A stretch of DNA of 64,000 nt. It comes from Thunnus maccoyii (taxonomy: Eukaryota; Chordata; Actinopteri; Scombriformes; Scombridae). Position 1 is the stretch's first letter, and each line of letters begins with the position of its first letter. Below are positions 45,512 through 59,410 of this stretch, piece after piece. The position numbers and the translations under genes are program-made. The DNA is taken from contig NC_056550.1 in the NCBI RefSeq assembly GCF_910596095.1, positions 15,098,501 through 15,162,500 on the forward strand, written 5' to 3'. The notes beneath the pieces were generated by a model. That model saw only the letters and a program-made list of their open reading frames with translations. It did no database searches and was not told the origin of the DNA.

Positions 45512-48500
45512 CTGAACACACACAGAGGAAAAATAAAACAGTTGTTACGCTTAAAAATATAATTACAATTTCCTGGCCCACAAATTAGCTATTCATATAA
45601 ACTGAGGTTAAAGGCTAAGTATATTTATCATTCCACATTTGCAGGACAATTTACTTTGTGTGAAACATTTTTGGTTTTACATGCTTATATCACTGTTTGT
45701 TTGTTTTTTTCTTAAAGCCATCTGTCAACAGTTAAGGCAGGCACCATGTCCTTATAAAGATGCATAATTCTGGTGTGTTGTGTCCTTCGACTGCTGGCTC
45801 CTCTTATCTCTCCTCCTAAAGAGAATGACTAAGGAACCAAAATCTGCATTTAAGTTTTCTCTTCACACCACCAGTAGAGCTGCTTGTGTCAAAGCAAATA
45901 TTCCTCGTGTTCGCCCACTTGTGTCCTCATCATTTGATCCTTCTTCTGTAAGTGCTGTCTGTATCTGTTAGCACCACAATGTGCCTTTGTTTTAGTATAA
46001 AGCATACTTTATTCATGTCACTTCACAATTGGAACTCTATAAAAAGGCATAAACTATGTAACGAAATCAATTTTCATGGCACATATATCTACTGCTGTGC
46101 CTTTTATAACAGTTACAAAGCCCAAGCCTACTGTTTTTTTTTAAAGATTTTTTGGGGGCAGACAGAAGAGCAGCAAAGGTCCCTGGCCAGAATAAAACCT
46201 GTGACATTACAATTATAAGGTTATGTGTCTTAACCACTAAGTTACCAGGACGCTTTGATGCTCACACCTACTGTGAAGTGTATCGCCCATGTAGGTCAGC
46301 AAACCGCTCAGTAACAGACTTGACAATGGAGCCTGAGCATCTGCTGTTAATACTCTGTTGTCCTTTGGCCTGGCTAATGCCTGCATGCTCGTTATATAAG
46401 AGACATACTGTTCTGCACATTAAAGCAAAGTACTGAGATATGGAACAGCTAGCTCGCTAATCTCTACCATTCATTAAAGGGTTAACTACTGGCTTGCATT
46501 AAGGCCCAGGATGGACAGGCATTGATGTCTTACCTCCAGACTCCAGGGCATAGTCCACCAGACCCGTTCGATCCTGGGAGTAGAGCTTCAGCGCGTTCTG
46601 GACAATCAGCTTCACTTGCTGGGATACAGACCACAACACAGAGTTAAAGATTAAATAAGAGCCTCAAAACAACACTTTTAAAGAACTCATCTTAGATTTG
46701 TGATTAAGATGGAAATCCACAGTGATGATAATGTTGACAGAATGTTGATTACCTCTTCTGTCAGTCCTTCAGTAGAGGCAGTGTGCTGGACAGTCCCAGT
46801 TACTGTCTGGATGATGGTCTTGGCTTGGGACTCTGCTTCTCCCAAGGTCTGGGCTCGGTTAAGCTCCAGCTGCTGGGACACGTTTCTCAGGATACTCAGC
46901 TCCAGTGAGGCCAGTAAGGCTTGCAGGTCAGGCGTGCTCACGTAGCGCTGGGACAGCCAGTAGATCAGAGACTCAGGCACCTCTCTGCGCTCCTCAGCTG
47001 ACTCGCTGCTGCCGAAGAACAGAGCCTGCAACTCCTTACGTACCTGGGAGGACACCTGAGCTGATATCTGGAAAGGGGATAAACAAATATATTGAATAAA
47101 GACATTCAATGGACACTGAATATCAGGAAAATCTGTTATATTTTATGAAACAGCATCACAGAAAAGTCAGATTAAGTCAATATTTGTGTTACTTACTGTC
47201 TCCTGCAGAGAGCCCAGCTGCTCACACTTGCCCTTGCATCCTGCAACACCCTGCAGGTCTTGCCTGATTTTGCCCAGTTCCAACTCAAGTCTCTGCACCT
47301 CTGCCAGCAGAGCATCATGGTCCTCCTGCTTCACACCCACACTGAGAGAAAGACAGAATCCACATATCAGCTGCCATAATCTTGACAAAGTTTCTTACAA
47401 AATTTGCATAACACATAGAAGAGAAACAAAAAATGAGGAAAAATCAGTCAGCATGGGGTTTTGGTACCTGACAGGAGCTGTGTCTGCTGCTGAAATGACA
47501 ACTTCTTTCTCCCGTTTCTCTTTCTCGTGCTCATACAGCTGCTGCTTCTGTTGCACCTCCTACAACACACATGGGTAACCATTACTAAATACAGAGAAAG
47601 AAAATTTCACTCTTAGAATTGTGAAATCTCCTAGATAACAGATATACCAGGTCAATGATAACTGTCAATGATGACTCACCTGTCTGAGCTTGTCTGGATA
47701 TTTGATATTTTTAACATCATTGTCTTTATGGTTGTGTTACATGTCTCATCATTTCATGCTATTATGATAGTTTGTTATTTAATAATTAGACTCCATGCTT
47801 TGTATAACTGCATGTTGTGTCTTCTTGTTAATGTTCGCATCCTCAGTCTGTGCTTTTTCATGGATTATAATATTTTGCTTGTTTTTATATTTTATCTTAG
47901 TTTTCCTTTTGATAGTAAATTTTACAAGTTTTAATGCTTTATGTTTATTGGCCAATTCAACACTGGGTCCAAGGACAATAATTATAAATTAGATAAACAT
48001 TGCTGCAAAAGTGCCACTGTTATCAGTGTGTGCTTAGCCTGTAGAAATAACATAAATAACAAAAATGTGCAGTTTGTCTGATGTACCTCAGTCTTGGCAG
48101 CCAGAGTGTTGAGCAGCAATTCCAAATCAGCCAGCCGTGCTGTCTGACTCTCTTGGTGCAGTTTCTGCTGCTCTTCACTCTGCGCAGAGCAGAAAAAAGC
48201 AAGATACACGTAAACTTTTTAAGCAAAATGTCACTCTTATAACTCAACACTTAAACTTTCAGGAACAACATGATCTGTAGCTGGTTGAAGCTCCATGAGG
48301 GCCTAACCCGTGTAGGTTAGCTTGAGGAGGAAAAACTACCACGCAGGACTCCGATGTAAAAAAGGATAAAACAAGTATTTATTCCACAGTTTGTAATATC
48401 TTCTTACAGGAGTATTCAAAGCTAAGTTCTCCTAATCAGCAAACTGTACTACGGTAAGAAAACAGTGTTGCTCGGTCCTTACTTGACCCTCAACTTTCCA

Positions 48501-51500
48501 AACCGCAGGTTCACCCTAGTAAACACAAAGGACCTATATCTCTTAAAGCGACAGTAACCTATTTCACTGTTTTAACAGAGGGCTTAAATAATGTTGCCTT
48601 TTACAAAATATCATGCTTAAATCAACATGAATTAAATCAAATAATTATTAGCTGAACTTTAACAAATTACTATTAATTAACTTATTCAATGACTTATACA
48701 TAACAATCACTTATGTATCCCAATTTACATAGACTGTTTAACAAAATACAGACTGCACTTATTTACCAAACTAAACATACATACATGTAACTTGGCTCCC
48801 ACATGATCTCTCTCACCTGTGCTCTGTGTGTGTTCTCCTGGTCCAGCTCTCCTCGCAGCACGCTAAGCCTCTCCTCCAGCAGTGAGGAAACCCACAGTCC
48901 CAGACTCTCCCTGTCGGTCTGAGTGTGGAGCTGCTCCCTCAGGGTGCTGTAGAGACCCAAAATGTCAGTGTGATGCTGCTTCTGCTTGTCGTCACCCTGC
49001 TGGACTCGCTCCCACAGCAGGGCTAGTTGGCGCTCCACACGTTCAAGACGCTCTAAGTCCACACTAGAGACCACCACTGGGGGGAGGATCTACAGAGAGG
49101 AATGAAGGAGTGAGTAGAGAGGAAGAGGACAGTGGAAATTATATAGCATTATATATGTCTTTAAACTAAACTGTATTTGTGAGCACTGTGGTCATTAAAA
49201 AGTTGAAAACTGCAAGATACTTGATGTAATGAGTTCATGTATAAACACAGGCTCACAATGAGTCAGTGCTTTCCAATAACTGCTTCATCTCTGTATCTTA
49301 CCGGTGCCTGTGAGATCGGGGTAGCTGGCGTCTGCTCCAGTGGAGTCTCTGTTGGAGGGACGGGGACAGAGGCGGGACCGGGAGCAGAGACTGGCCCCGA
49401 GTTAGAGAAGAGGGTGAAGGGAGATGCAGAACGCCACTCCGTTAGGTTTATAGCTGGGAGGTAGGCAAGCAGGGTAGCAGTGGACGGACCCCACAACCAT
49501 AAAGCTGCATATAGATGATAGAAAATGGGGGTTAAAGTGCATTCACCTGCTGGTACATCACTCATTACAAACTCATGTTGTGTAGACAAACTTTACTCTA
49601 ACATTTTAGAGATGGATTTTAAATTAATTCAAGATCAAAAGTTTTTTTTTTAAATATACCAAATATGTCAGGCTGAATTGTGGGTAAATGTAAACAAAAT
49701 AAATAAATGTGTTTGTGTTTCGCTGTTGTGTAGGTATATGAGAGCAGGGCTGAGCCACATAGTGGAGTTGCCCACTAGAAGCCCAGAACGGCTGACCTGA
49801 ATCTGATACTGGGTATGCAGAATACTCAAGGGATGCGTGCTGGTTAGGACATCTACTGCCTGACTATAGACTGATTTTTCTCTCTCTGTGCCCACTAAAT
49901 GGGTTTCACCTGTGATAAAGGAAGGTTGAAGCACACACTCTTATAAACTCACCTAAGAGGAGCAAAAAGGGCAAAAGAAGCAGCAGGAGCTTCCAGAGTT
50001 TGGGAAGGCATCTGAAACAGAGTCACACACAGGTCAGATAAATAAACAACTGACAGGAGTACATGATGTTCATTCAAAAAAACCTTAATGAATCAAAACT
50101 GTCTAAGTTCAAAGGAAAATTGACAGCACATAAATGTCACCACAAGATGTGTTAAAATATGAATCAAAATGAAGTATTTATGGTATTGGGTAAAAATTTA
50201 AATCATTATTACTGTCCCTGAAAATGTAGCTTTACTGGAAACATAAATACATGAACATTTATGTGGTACATTTGTATATTTATAATGATTGTTTTATTCT
50301 TATTTACATGTTTAAGACATTTCTCTAAAACTACAAGCTGTCTTTTCTTAAACAGCTAACTCAATTTTTTTGTTGAAAAGTCATTCACTCTAACTGATTA
50401 TGCATTTTGAATATTTTGAAAACAATTAAGCTGTTCAAACTGTCTAATCCTGTGAATTATGGCTCTTACCGTGTCAGAAAGAAGACATTGAGGAGAGACA
50501 TAAGAGACACCAGCTGGTACCATCCTTTTGCAAGAAACCACAGAAGACCTCTGCCTGCCTTCACTGGGCAGATTGAAGAAATGTAAAAAAAACAAACAAA
50601 CAAACAAAAAATATACATAAAGACCAAGAATGAGAACATGATCAGACCATTTTGCGCAAAAAAGAAACATTTTTCTAAGTTGATGAGAGAAAAAGTGCCA
50701 CCAACCTGGAGCTGCCAGGAGCATCCAGAGCAGCGAGAGCAGCCTCTGTGCTGCTGTCCCAACCCCTGATCCCACTGCTTTGCCTGCTCTCACCACACAG
50801 TACCCTGGCTGGAGGAGGCAGTAACCTGGAAGGCCAAAGAAAAAAGTGATTAATTACAGCACAAATTACCTATACCAACAAAAAAAAAATGGGGTATAGA
50901 GAGCTAAACAGAGTATACAGAGCTAAACGTCATCTCAACATAAGAGAAGTGCAGGTTAACCTGTGTAAGCTAGAAGGCTCCACAGCGCCCCCACCAGGCG
51001 CCGAGGCCTGGAGGACTGTGTGAGGACGGTGTGTGTCTCAGAGTACTGCTTCCCTTTACAGTCATCACCTGTGTCAACCGAAATGACGGCAGGCAAACAG
51101 AAAACACAAAGGGTGTGTGAATGAACACATTACGATGGATTGCAAGCATAAAAATCAAAGTAATAATTCTGCAAATAATCAATGCAAAGGAAGTTTAAAA
51201 TAGTATAAAATGAATCCGCAACAACAAATTATATGTATATAGTAAAAAGAAAATACAAGGGCCACTTGTATTCATATTGCACAGTCTGCAATATGGGTGA
51301 TGACAACATGCAAAGCTAAATGTGTGATAACACCTTATCAAACTCTCAACGCATCATGAAACAACCAAATCTCCTGATTGTTCTTCTACTTCACTATAAC
51401 GGTTTAATTACAAGCCCTTGTTTTCAAATGTGGCACTGGCTTTGCTGAGAGGAAGGACAACTTGACTTCACTATAAAAAAAAAAACAAACAGTATTAGGC

Positions 51501-54500
51501 TTACTTCTTTTCTAACAATTAAAACATTTTATCACTGTCTGTTTATTTTGTGTGTCTGTTATTTTCCGTCATTTCATGTTTTTTATATTTATTTTCCACA
51601 GTATAAGCCTACAGCTAATTTCAAGAACTTTTTCCACTTCTGTTATCTGCTGTAATGCAAAATAAAAACTAGCTGACTGTTCTTCTAGTCTGTCTAGTGA
51701 TGATCAGCACTAATGCGAAGTCTTAGTGTTAAAGTGAGCTTATGGGACAAACTTGAGTGAAAAGAGAAGCATCTGCTGGTCACGGCGGTCAACAGGCTGC
51801 TGACTAGTTAAAGCAGTTCACACAGCCTCTGCTCGCTGATCCTAACACAGGTCACGCATATTATTAACTCTGCCAATCACGGCTACGACGAGAAAAGCAT
51901 AGAGAGAAAGAGAGAGCATGTGTGTGTGTGTGGGGTTTGTGTGTCTGCTTACACAGGGAACCATTGAGATTAAGATGTGATGCGTCTTCAGTCACCAGAT
52001 CCTTCACATTCATGCTTCCACAGAAACTTGAGTGAGCTGCAACATACATACGACACATTATTTACTTAACGAAAAACATGTTGCAGTGAGAAAACCAGGG
52101 AGAAATGAATGATGGATGATGAAGAAGAACAGTAAATGCACGTCACAAATGTGATGGCAGAGGAGCTCTGTCTTCATGAGGAAAACGAGAATAGAGCTGC
52201 ATGAAAAAGTGGAAACAAGAAAAGAGAAATGTAGTGACACCCATCCTTCAGAGTAAGAATAAGAGTTGATTAAACTCTTCTGCAGCTGTGAAAAGAACAA
52301 ATTTATGTCAGCAGTATACCAGAAATAAAACTATCCTTGTACAAATTGCTGTCAAGTTCTGTGCAGCGTGCATTTTACTGACTGCACACCACATCCGAGG
52401 AGCTTAAAAAATTGCAGGAGTTGCTGATGAGGTAGGAGTGTCTTATCAGTTCTGCTTGAGTGGTCATTTAAGTGCACATATCCTCTCACAACCTCATGTG
52501 AACTAAAAGACTCCCATTAAAAATGCAAATTATCATGTGATGGTTTTGTCCGAAATCAGGCAATAGTGTTTTAGGGTGGGTACAGTTTTAATTTCGTTTC
52601 TAGTATACTTCCTCCTTTAGAAATAAAAAGGAACAGCGTGAAAGTGAAGGCTGGATGAACTGAGACAGACACAGAGATGATGAAGAGATTCTTCAAAGTC
52701 AATCCCAAACAGACAATTTTACATATTTATCTTAATATGAGGCTTCTTTCTCCTTAAACAAGAAAGTAAGCGCTTAGTAAGGAAAGAAACGGTGAAGAGA
52801 AAGTTTATTATTAGAAGAGCAGTAGAAGAGGTCAATGAGGTCAGGAGCTGTGACCCTCGACCTTTTCGGTATCGGGGAGGGGGGGTACCTTGTCCTTCAT
52901 AGCCATTTGCCCTGTAGCCCATCATTCTGTGGAGAGTGGTCTGCTTAAACAGCCACAGTTGGGACAAACCGGAGGACACCGCTTGTCTCACTGAGTCCGA
53001 AAACGACACAAGGACACCTGGTGACACACCCACCCCAAACACTCACTGTTAGTCAAAACGCACACCTGAGTCACTGATTAAGACATAAAAAAGTACAAAT
53101 AAAAATAAGTGATGGGATGAAGAGCAGGTGAAGAAGATGATAGGAGAATGTCCTGTAGATACCCTGAAATGAAAAGGACAGAAATGTATGCACAGCCTAG
53201 TGAGAGGAGATGTAATAAGGTTACATATAAAATAGAAGTATACCATGACTCAGCCAGAAACATTAAGAGTGATGAAGAGAAGCCTGGCAGCCAGGCAGAA
53301 AGCAACAAGAGTGGAGATTTCAAGAGTGCTGCAATAAAAGAGTCTAAAATCTGTTATCACGCTTAAAGTCAGTTTTTCCTCGAGATCAGTGAGAATCTCA
53401 CTCTGAGCTGAGCAACTCAGATAAACTGTCACCCCAGAAGACAAAAGAGAGAGAGAGAGAGAGAATACAGAATGATGGGTAATGGATGATCTCTTGTTGT
53501 ATACCTTTTCTCGGTGGGCTCTTGGCCCTTGAACCCAGCCAGAGCACATTGTTGAAGAGCAGAGTGACTAAGGACACTATGGGGGCCAGGGCTCGTTTGC
53601 TGTAGCGTATACACGTATATAACATTGACATCAGGACACCTGGAGAGAAACACCACTACTAATTATATTCTCATAATCACGATTTAATAAAGACATGGAG
53701 ATACCCGCCTTTCACCTTCCAGCTCCAATAATTTCAACATTTAGACGTACAAATGTGGGGAGGAAAAGCGGTCTGCAGTTCAAATATGACATTTCACTCC
53801 AACTCCAGAGTTTCTCACCTGTCTTGTTCCTCCGACTCCTGTCCCTGGAGTATATGCTGGTGAAAGGTGACGACGAGAAGGTGTGGGCATCGGTGGAAGC
53901 TTCTGCAGCCTGAGAATTCGATGATGATGATGAGTGTGTGGTAAGGGACTCTGTCCTATGAGAGTGTACAGAGCAGTCTTTACAGATGTAACCGTTGGCG
54001 AGCGTGGCGTGGGACTTTGATGCACTGGCACTGACGTCACCATTGATACTTGATGAACTGTGGTCAGTGCTCTTCCCTGAGGGAGAACAGCATATACACA
54101 GATAATTGTCATTAACTTAAAAAAAAACCACACACAAGGAAATGGTTAAATTCATAAAGTATTAATGCATGCCATTGCATTGCTTGAAAGGTATACACTG
54201 TTTGAGTTGTACAGAGCAACAGTAAATATCCAACAGATGCACCCAAAGAGCCCATCTTTTATTTTAGATCTATGTCTGCGCAGCAAAACAATCTGACTTT
54301 AAACTGTTTTAATGTTCCGTATTATTAAAATTCATTTATCGTGATAATTTATTATGAAACAAATGAGCAGAAATGTTAGTAATGCATTTCTTTTTCACAC
54401 TTGACTACTTGACATGTTGAAAATATTAATATTACATATCTTTTACCTTGCTGAGTATTACTTTTTGCCTTTGCAGTGCTAATTTCCCCATGCAGGTCAA

Positions 54501-55306
54501 CAGTTTTGTTTCATGATATACTAGGCTCTTGACCAGGTATACCAAACCAACAAAATAAAACTTTAAACTAACGTATAAATGTAGACTATAATAATGTCAA
54601 TCAACTGTATATCCTGCATGGTGGAATTAAATTAAAAGATGCTTGTATAACTTCTAAATTTTGTAAAAGCACAATATGTAATTTGTGATGGAATCTACAT
54701 TTTCAACAACTGACCCCAATGTCCATCCACAGAAGTAGTGGTAGTGGTGTTGGTTGTGGTGATGGTACGTTGTCTAAGGCTGGACTGGTCCAGGATGGGT
54801 GTGAGCAGTGAGGCCTCAGATGCAGTGTGGCTTTGCTGAATGCTGCTGCTGTTATTAATCGGGGTACTAACAGCAGAGAAGGAGAGGGCTTTCCTCGGTG
54901 TGGCGGCTTGGCTCAGGGATAAAGACAGAGAGCCAGAACTGGACTGCTGCTTCCTGCTCCGCACCGTCCTGGGAGAGCAGAGACAGAAAACATCAAGAGG
55001 AGTTACTCTTGTTGTGTGTCTAGAGATGAGACAACACCAGAAATATTCACAGCATCAAACATTTACTGATTCTCTCTGTTAAGCTGACATGTGTGTATCC
55101 ATTGCTAGTCTCACCGTGTTTCTCTCCTGGTGCTAGTGTAGCTGCTGTTGCTGTGGTTCTGGGAGTAATCAGCCAGGCTGTCGTTGCCATAGTGACCAGC
55201 ACTGGTCTGCAGACGCAGGCTCCGCCGTGACATCCTGGGCGACTCGTACACAGGAGCAATCTGGTGCTCCTTTTCAAAGTCTAACGCTGCTGTCGAGTAG
55301 CTGGAG
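44653..55306 (-). CDS. sun1: sun1, SUN domain-containing protein 1 (LINC complex)
   Basis: An inner-nuclear-membrane protein whose C-terminal SUN domain binds KASH proteins in the perinuclear space, linking nucleoskeleton to cytoskeleton. Exons (minus strand): 55115-55306, 54715-54968, 53819-54076, 53505-53639, 52889-53017, 51953-52036, 50961-51068, 50706-50825, 50470-50563, 49953-50011, 49302-49504, 48817-49089, 48087-48179, 47468-47559, 47197-47341, 46753-47067, 46534-46618, 45396-45511, 45043-45210, 44859-44951, 44653-44769. All are GT-AG and phase-consistent: 1,043 residues plus stop. SSYSTAALDFEKEH and SPRMSRRSLRLQ match SUN1, not SUN2. Next come two CxxC motifs, GWYQLVSLMSLLNVFFLTR (about 439-457), a transmembrane helix (about 458-483), coiled coils (about 546-860) and the SUN domain. 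The first coding exon (about 30 residues, MDFSRL type in human) was not found; MSRRS could serve as an internal start. Fish have two sun1 paralogues; not resolved. Confidence 0.93.
46141..46256. repeat. Degenerate SINE in sun1 intron
   Basis: TTAAAGATTTTTTGGGGGCA, GCAGCAAAGGTCCCTGGCC, GAATAAAACCTGTGACATTA and CTTAACCACTAAGTTACCAGG correspond in order to a reverse-oriented tRNA-related SINE that is very common in fish introns. It is strongly decayed. Confidence 0.45.
51900..51952 (-). promoter_or_regulatory. sun1: CA-rich and CU-rich tract after a sun1 cassette-exon donor
   Basis: On the - strand the intron after exon 51953-52036 starts GTAAGCAGACACACAAACCC, then (CA)n, then CTCTCTCTTTCTCTCT. 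CA runs are hnRNP L sites and CU runs are polypyrimidine-tract-binding protein sites; both regulate exons from this position. The exon is a symmetric 84-nt cassette, so regulated skipping is plausible but not shown. Confidence 0.4.
53445..53464. repeat. (GA)n microsatellite in sun1 intron
   Basis: A short run of GAGAGA units lies about 40 bases downstream of the donor of the 135-nt sun1 exon on the - strand (where it reads as CT). Overlapping open frames on both strands are artefacts. Confidence 0.8.
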
Positions 55307-58300
55307 CTGAGGGAGAATGAAGGGAGAGTGGAACTTTCTTACGTCTGCTGCAGAGAAATCAATTTGAAGACATATAACATTGTTCAATAGAACAGGCCTC
55401 GAGTGACCTTCAACCTCAAATCAAAACTGTACAACAACATCCTGCACTTTTCCCTGATGCGTGTGTGTGTGCGTCATCTTCAACATGTCAACTTTCAGAG
55501 AGGCTTTCGTCTTTTCCAACAAAAACAAAACAAAACATGGGGACAGACAGTCCATTTGGATAGAACACATTAGCTGTGATGCTGTTGTTCCCTGCAACTG
55601 GCGATGGGCCTGACAGGAAGTGACTCACTCACAAGGGAGAGAGAAAACAAGACAAAAGAATAGGCTCAGTGTGTGTTTGAAAGTTGAATTGGAAAAGCTA
55701 CACAAATAAACTTGACAAAGTATGCAAGTAGGCTGAAAAACACAATCAACCCCACTCACTGCAATATTAAGCCAGCAGTTAAGTGGAAACACCCCATGAA
55801 TGTTGTAAATTTTGACTTTGCCATGCGCTGTGCAACTGTGACTCACTGGGCCACACCCACCTGGCAGAGTACTATAGGCAGGCAGAGCCAAGGCCAACAT
55901 TCAGCCATGACTAATGGCAACAGGGCAGCAGTTGTGAAATCCACTAGAACCATTATAAAAACTAAGGCTGTACCTGACTCAGAATTTTGTCAGTCAAATC
56001 AGATTTGGCTGTTCAACATGAAGATTCAACTATTCCTTCCTTCCTTTTTTCCATATAGACTATCTGGCAATCAGAAAATCCATTGGCATGAGTTTCAGTA
56101 ATGATTCTGACCACATTAACATAGTTAAAAACAACAGAGGCATGGGAACATATTTTCGAGCATTTAAAAAAAAACGAATCAATCAAAGACAGATGCATAT
56201 GCTGCAAGATCTGAATTGCCGTCATATACTGTAGGGCTACCTTATGGATTTGTCTGAATAATGTGACAGGCTGCACATGTGTATTCCTGTTTAAAGTAAG
56301 TTCTTATAGCCTCTTTTTTAAAATTTAACTTTAAACATTAAAAACATGTAAATAAATAAACAAATGAAACAGTTTAAAATAAATTCACTGCATAACCGAC
56401 ATCCTTTCTTCAAAAGTATAGGCCTAGTTCTGTATTTCTCTTTAAACATAAAAACGAATAAATCTAAACAAGAATAAATTAACAAATTAAATTATTTAAT
56501 ACTGGAATTATTTTTAGATGATACATAAAAACAGTAGGCCTGAAAATTTAAAATAAATTCAAAGCATTAACAACTTTGAAATAAGAACCTCTAATCTTCA
56601 ACATAATGCTACTGTATTTCTATTTGAACATAAAATAAATAAATCTTAAGTGTAAACAAGTAAATAAACAAATTAAATACTTGCAAATATTATCTCTGTG
56701 CATTTTTGTAAGCGTCTATGTGTTTTATCCTGTTACTGTAATGCACACTGACTGACACAAAAACAAACAAACAAACAAAACAAAAAATAACCGAGGGGTC
56801 TCCGACAGATGATTCGAAACTGCTTATTTAATCCCTCTTTGCTGGTGCATACAGACAAGAATGCTAAAAAATAACACAGCCACCAGTGACCACTAGCAGT
56901 TTACTCATTCAACAGTGATTTTGTACAGTCAGTTATGATATGACAAGCTGAGCCGAAATGACCTGACCATGTTGAACTTTCTTTGCAGGCTGTGTACACA
57001 TTGTGCACACTACAGCGTGTGGCTCAACTAGGTCAGGCAGAATAACTCCACAGACGTGCAGGCGAGCGCAAATGAAGAGGAGGGGCACAGAACTTTATCT
57101 GTCACTGGAGGACAGGGAATAAACTTCCTGCGAGACGTATGAAAAGGAAGAACCTTCCCTGAGTAAACAAGAGCTGTTTGCTTTAAGGCACAAGCACACA
57201 GTCCCTGTCAGTGGCCCTTGCACACAGTGGTCTGTACAAACTGCAGACTGAGCATTAGCAGCAATATATACAAGCATGCATGCATGTGTACCCTGCATGT
57301 TGCTCTCTGGGCCTCGCTCTGGCTCTAAACCCTGAGGATTACACACTCCCACCAAGAGCCAATTATGTGCTTTCAACCTCGCTCTGCATCCTGCCTTCTG
57401 CTCCAACTGACTCTCCATTGAACACATGACCAGAGCAGCACCCTTCCCTCTGCAGTATATCTTGTTGGTCTGAAACTGACCAGAGCTAGCTTCTGCTGCT
57501 AAGAATTTGCCTGAGAGTGTGACTGTGAGTACATGTACCAGTCGTTTAGGACCAGAACCCTTGTTTACATGCGCAGTTACATTGGATATGTGTCTTCACT
57601 AAAAAAACTATTATTTAGCTAGTTTTAAAACTACTAGACTATAATAAGTTTTACTGTTTAATACAACCCTCTCTTGAAGTCTTTCTGTCCTAGGACTGTA
57701 GAGATGAACCGATGTGTGTCAGAAACTGAATACAAAAGTCAGAGATATGGCTACGTTGATTTAAAACCACACATCCAAACAAAACTGCAAAACTTGTCCT
57801 GTCCTGTCCCCTGTCCTGTGATTTCTCAGTGACCTACTCACGAGCCAACATCCAGTCTCTGAAAAAACAAAAATCTCCCAGAAAGAATGCACACACACAG
57901 CAGTAACGTATGATATATGGCTGCCACCACCAAGCTTGCTAAATTGGCTGTGGTATGTTATGAAAGCAGCACTGACATTGGTATTACCTGCAGGAGAAAG
58001 TAACATTTGCAACTCATGCTACTTCCAAATGCTACTTTACTGAAAGATAAAAATACCAAATTTAAATTCAAGTTCAATTAAAACTATCAATCAATATTGA
58101 GCTTTAAACGGACTATGTAGCAATCATAGTTATATTGCTGGAGAGGAACACTTAAACACTGCCAGTAATACCAGCACAAGAGGCCATGCAAGGACAGCTG
58201 AGCAGAGTGGTAAAGTAGACTGTAGTAACAAAGTCAGTAGAGTAGAGAACTTGGGGATCTTGAATGACACAGTCTGAGCAGAGCAGTGAGATAACATGGT

Positions 58301-58785
58301 GTACCTAAACACAGGATATCAACAGAACAATCGGTTTCCATCACATCCAGCCTACACTGAGTGCACTACAGAAAAATATCTTATTGACAAACCTAACAGT
58401 TGCATTATAGTTATTTAAAAAAGTTAATAAAGTTTGCTTTCAGGTTACATCATGCGCCAAGAACAACTTCCTTCATGAGGGCATGTTTTCATGTGTACGC
58501 AAGCAAACAAATGCAACGTAGTTTATCATAGCAGAAGGAAATGATCCCGCATTCACTGGTAATGTCATTGATTCAGAGCCCAGGGCGTTGAAGCTCTTTG
58601 CAGGACAGGGTGGGTCATACAGTCATGAGTGTGCAGCTCTAGCAAACACACCCCCCTTTATCAAATTATAAAACGATGTTTCAAAACAAGCAGCTGTTCA
58701 AATAGCAGCCTGTTTCATCAGAGGCTGTAAACTGTCTTTACTTTGCAGACTTTTCAATTTTTCTGGGTATCCAAATTGAATTGCG

Positions 58786-58812
58786 TGGCTCTCTCTCTCT
58801 CTCTCTCTCTCC
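58786..58812. repeat. (CT)n microsatellite
   Basis: An uninterrupted CT run of about 26 bases; it forms part of two low-complexity open frames on opposite strands that are not called as genes. Confidence 0.85.
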
Positions 58813-59269
58813 CCGATGGCCCCTACAGCCCACATCAGGGATATATATAGAGACGGACACAGTGCTTTCAGAAGTGAGTGAAGAAGACACAGATGAAGAG
58901 ACAGACATACAGTATAGAGAAAGAGGACACTTCCATCCTGATATTCAGCTTCCTGGAATCTCTCCTTACATAACACTAAGCTTTGATACTCTTCCCACAC
59001 TCAGTAGGCATAGCCGGCTTTCTTACAACACACAACTACACAAAGAATCAGATCAGATAAGATTCTAGGTTTCAGTATTTTTCAGTTTTGCTTTTTGGTG
59101 TTTCGCAGATATTAATATTCAAAGCAACAAGCAACAAGGAAGCAGGAAGCAGGTTCAGGGTTGATGTGAATCAGTATACTGTCAGATACGCTATCACGAT
59201 ACATGACCGACGATAAATAGCCAGTTACTTTGATCCGAGGGCACTTATCAAACATCACAAACTATTTTA

Positions 59270-59410
59270 TATAAAAAGCTGAAACAATTACTCAATTAAG
59301 CAATTATATGTGTTGGTTTTCTTAGTTTTCTATGACAGTTAACTGAATACATTCAGGTTTTAGACATCAATTAATTTAGAAAGTAACTAGTAGATTGATT
59401 ATTAATGAAA
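59270..59410 (+). repeat. Fragment of the TTGATTAAT-type teleost repeat
   Basis: AAAGCTGAAACAATTACTC followed by AATTAAGCAATTATATG and AGTAGATTGATTATTAATG resembles the outer part of the repeat at 63575-63895. It is short and diverged. Confidence 0.35.

Noticed and set aside
45780-46436. Open frames of 63-94 codons on the + strand between sun1 exons
   Set aside because: They fall in introns of sun1 on the opposite strand and overlap a decayed SINE; no protein similarity is seen.
57851-57867. 17-nt segment on the - strand between a good acceptor (TTGTTTTTTCAG) and donor (GTGAGTAGG), upstream of sun1
   Set aside because: Joining it to the next sun1 exon from its ATG gives the wrong frame; it could only be non-coding, with no evidence for use.
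58781-59068. 95-codon + strand frame with an acidic stretch (SEVSEEDTDEET)
   Set aside because: It begins in a (CT)n repeat, has no recognisable domain or splice partners, and lies opposite the putative sun1 5' region.
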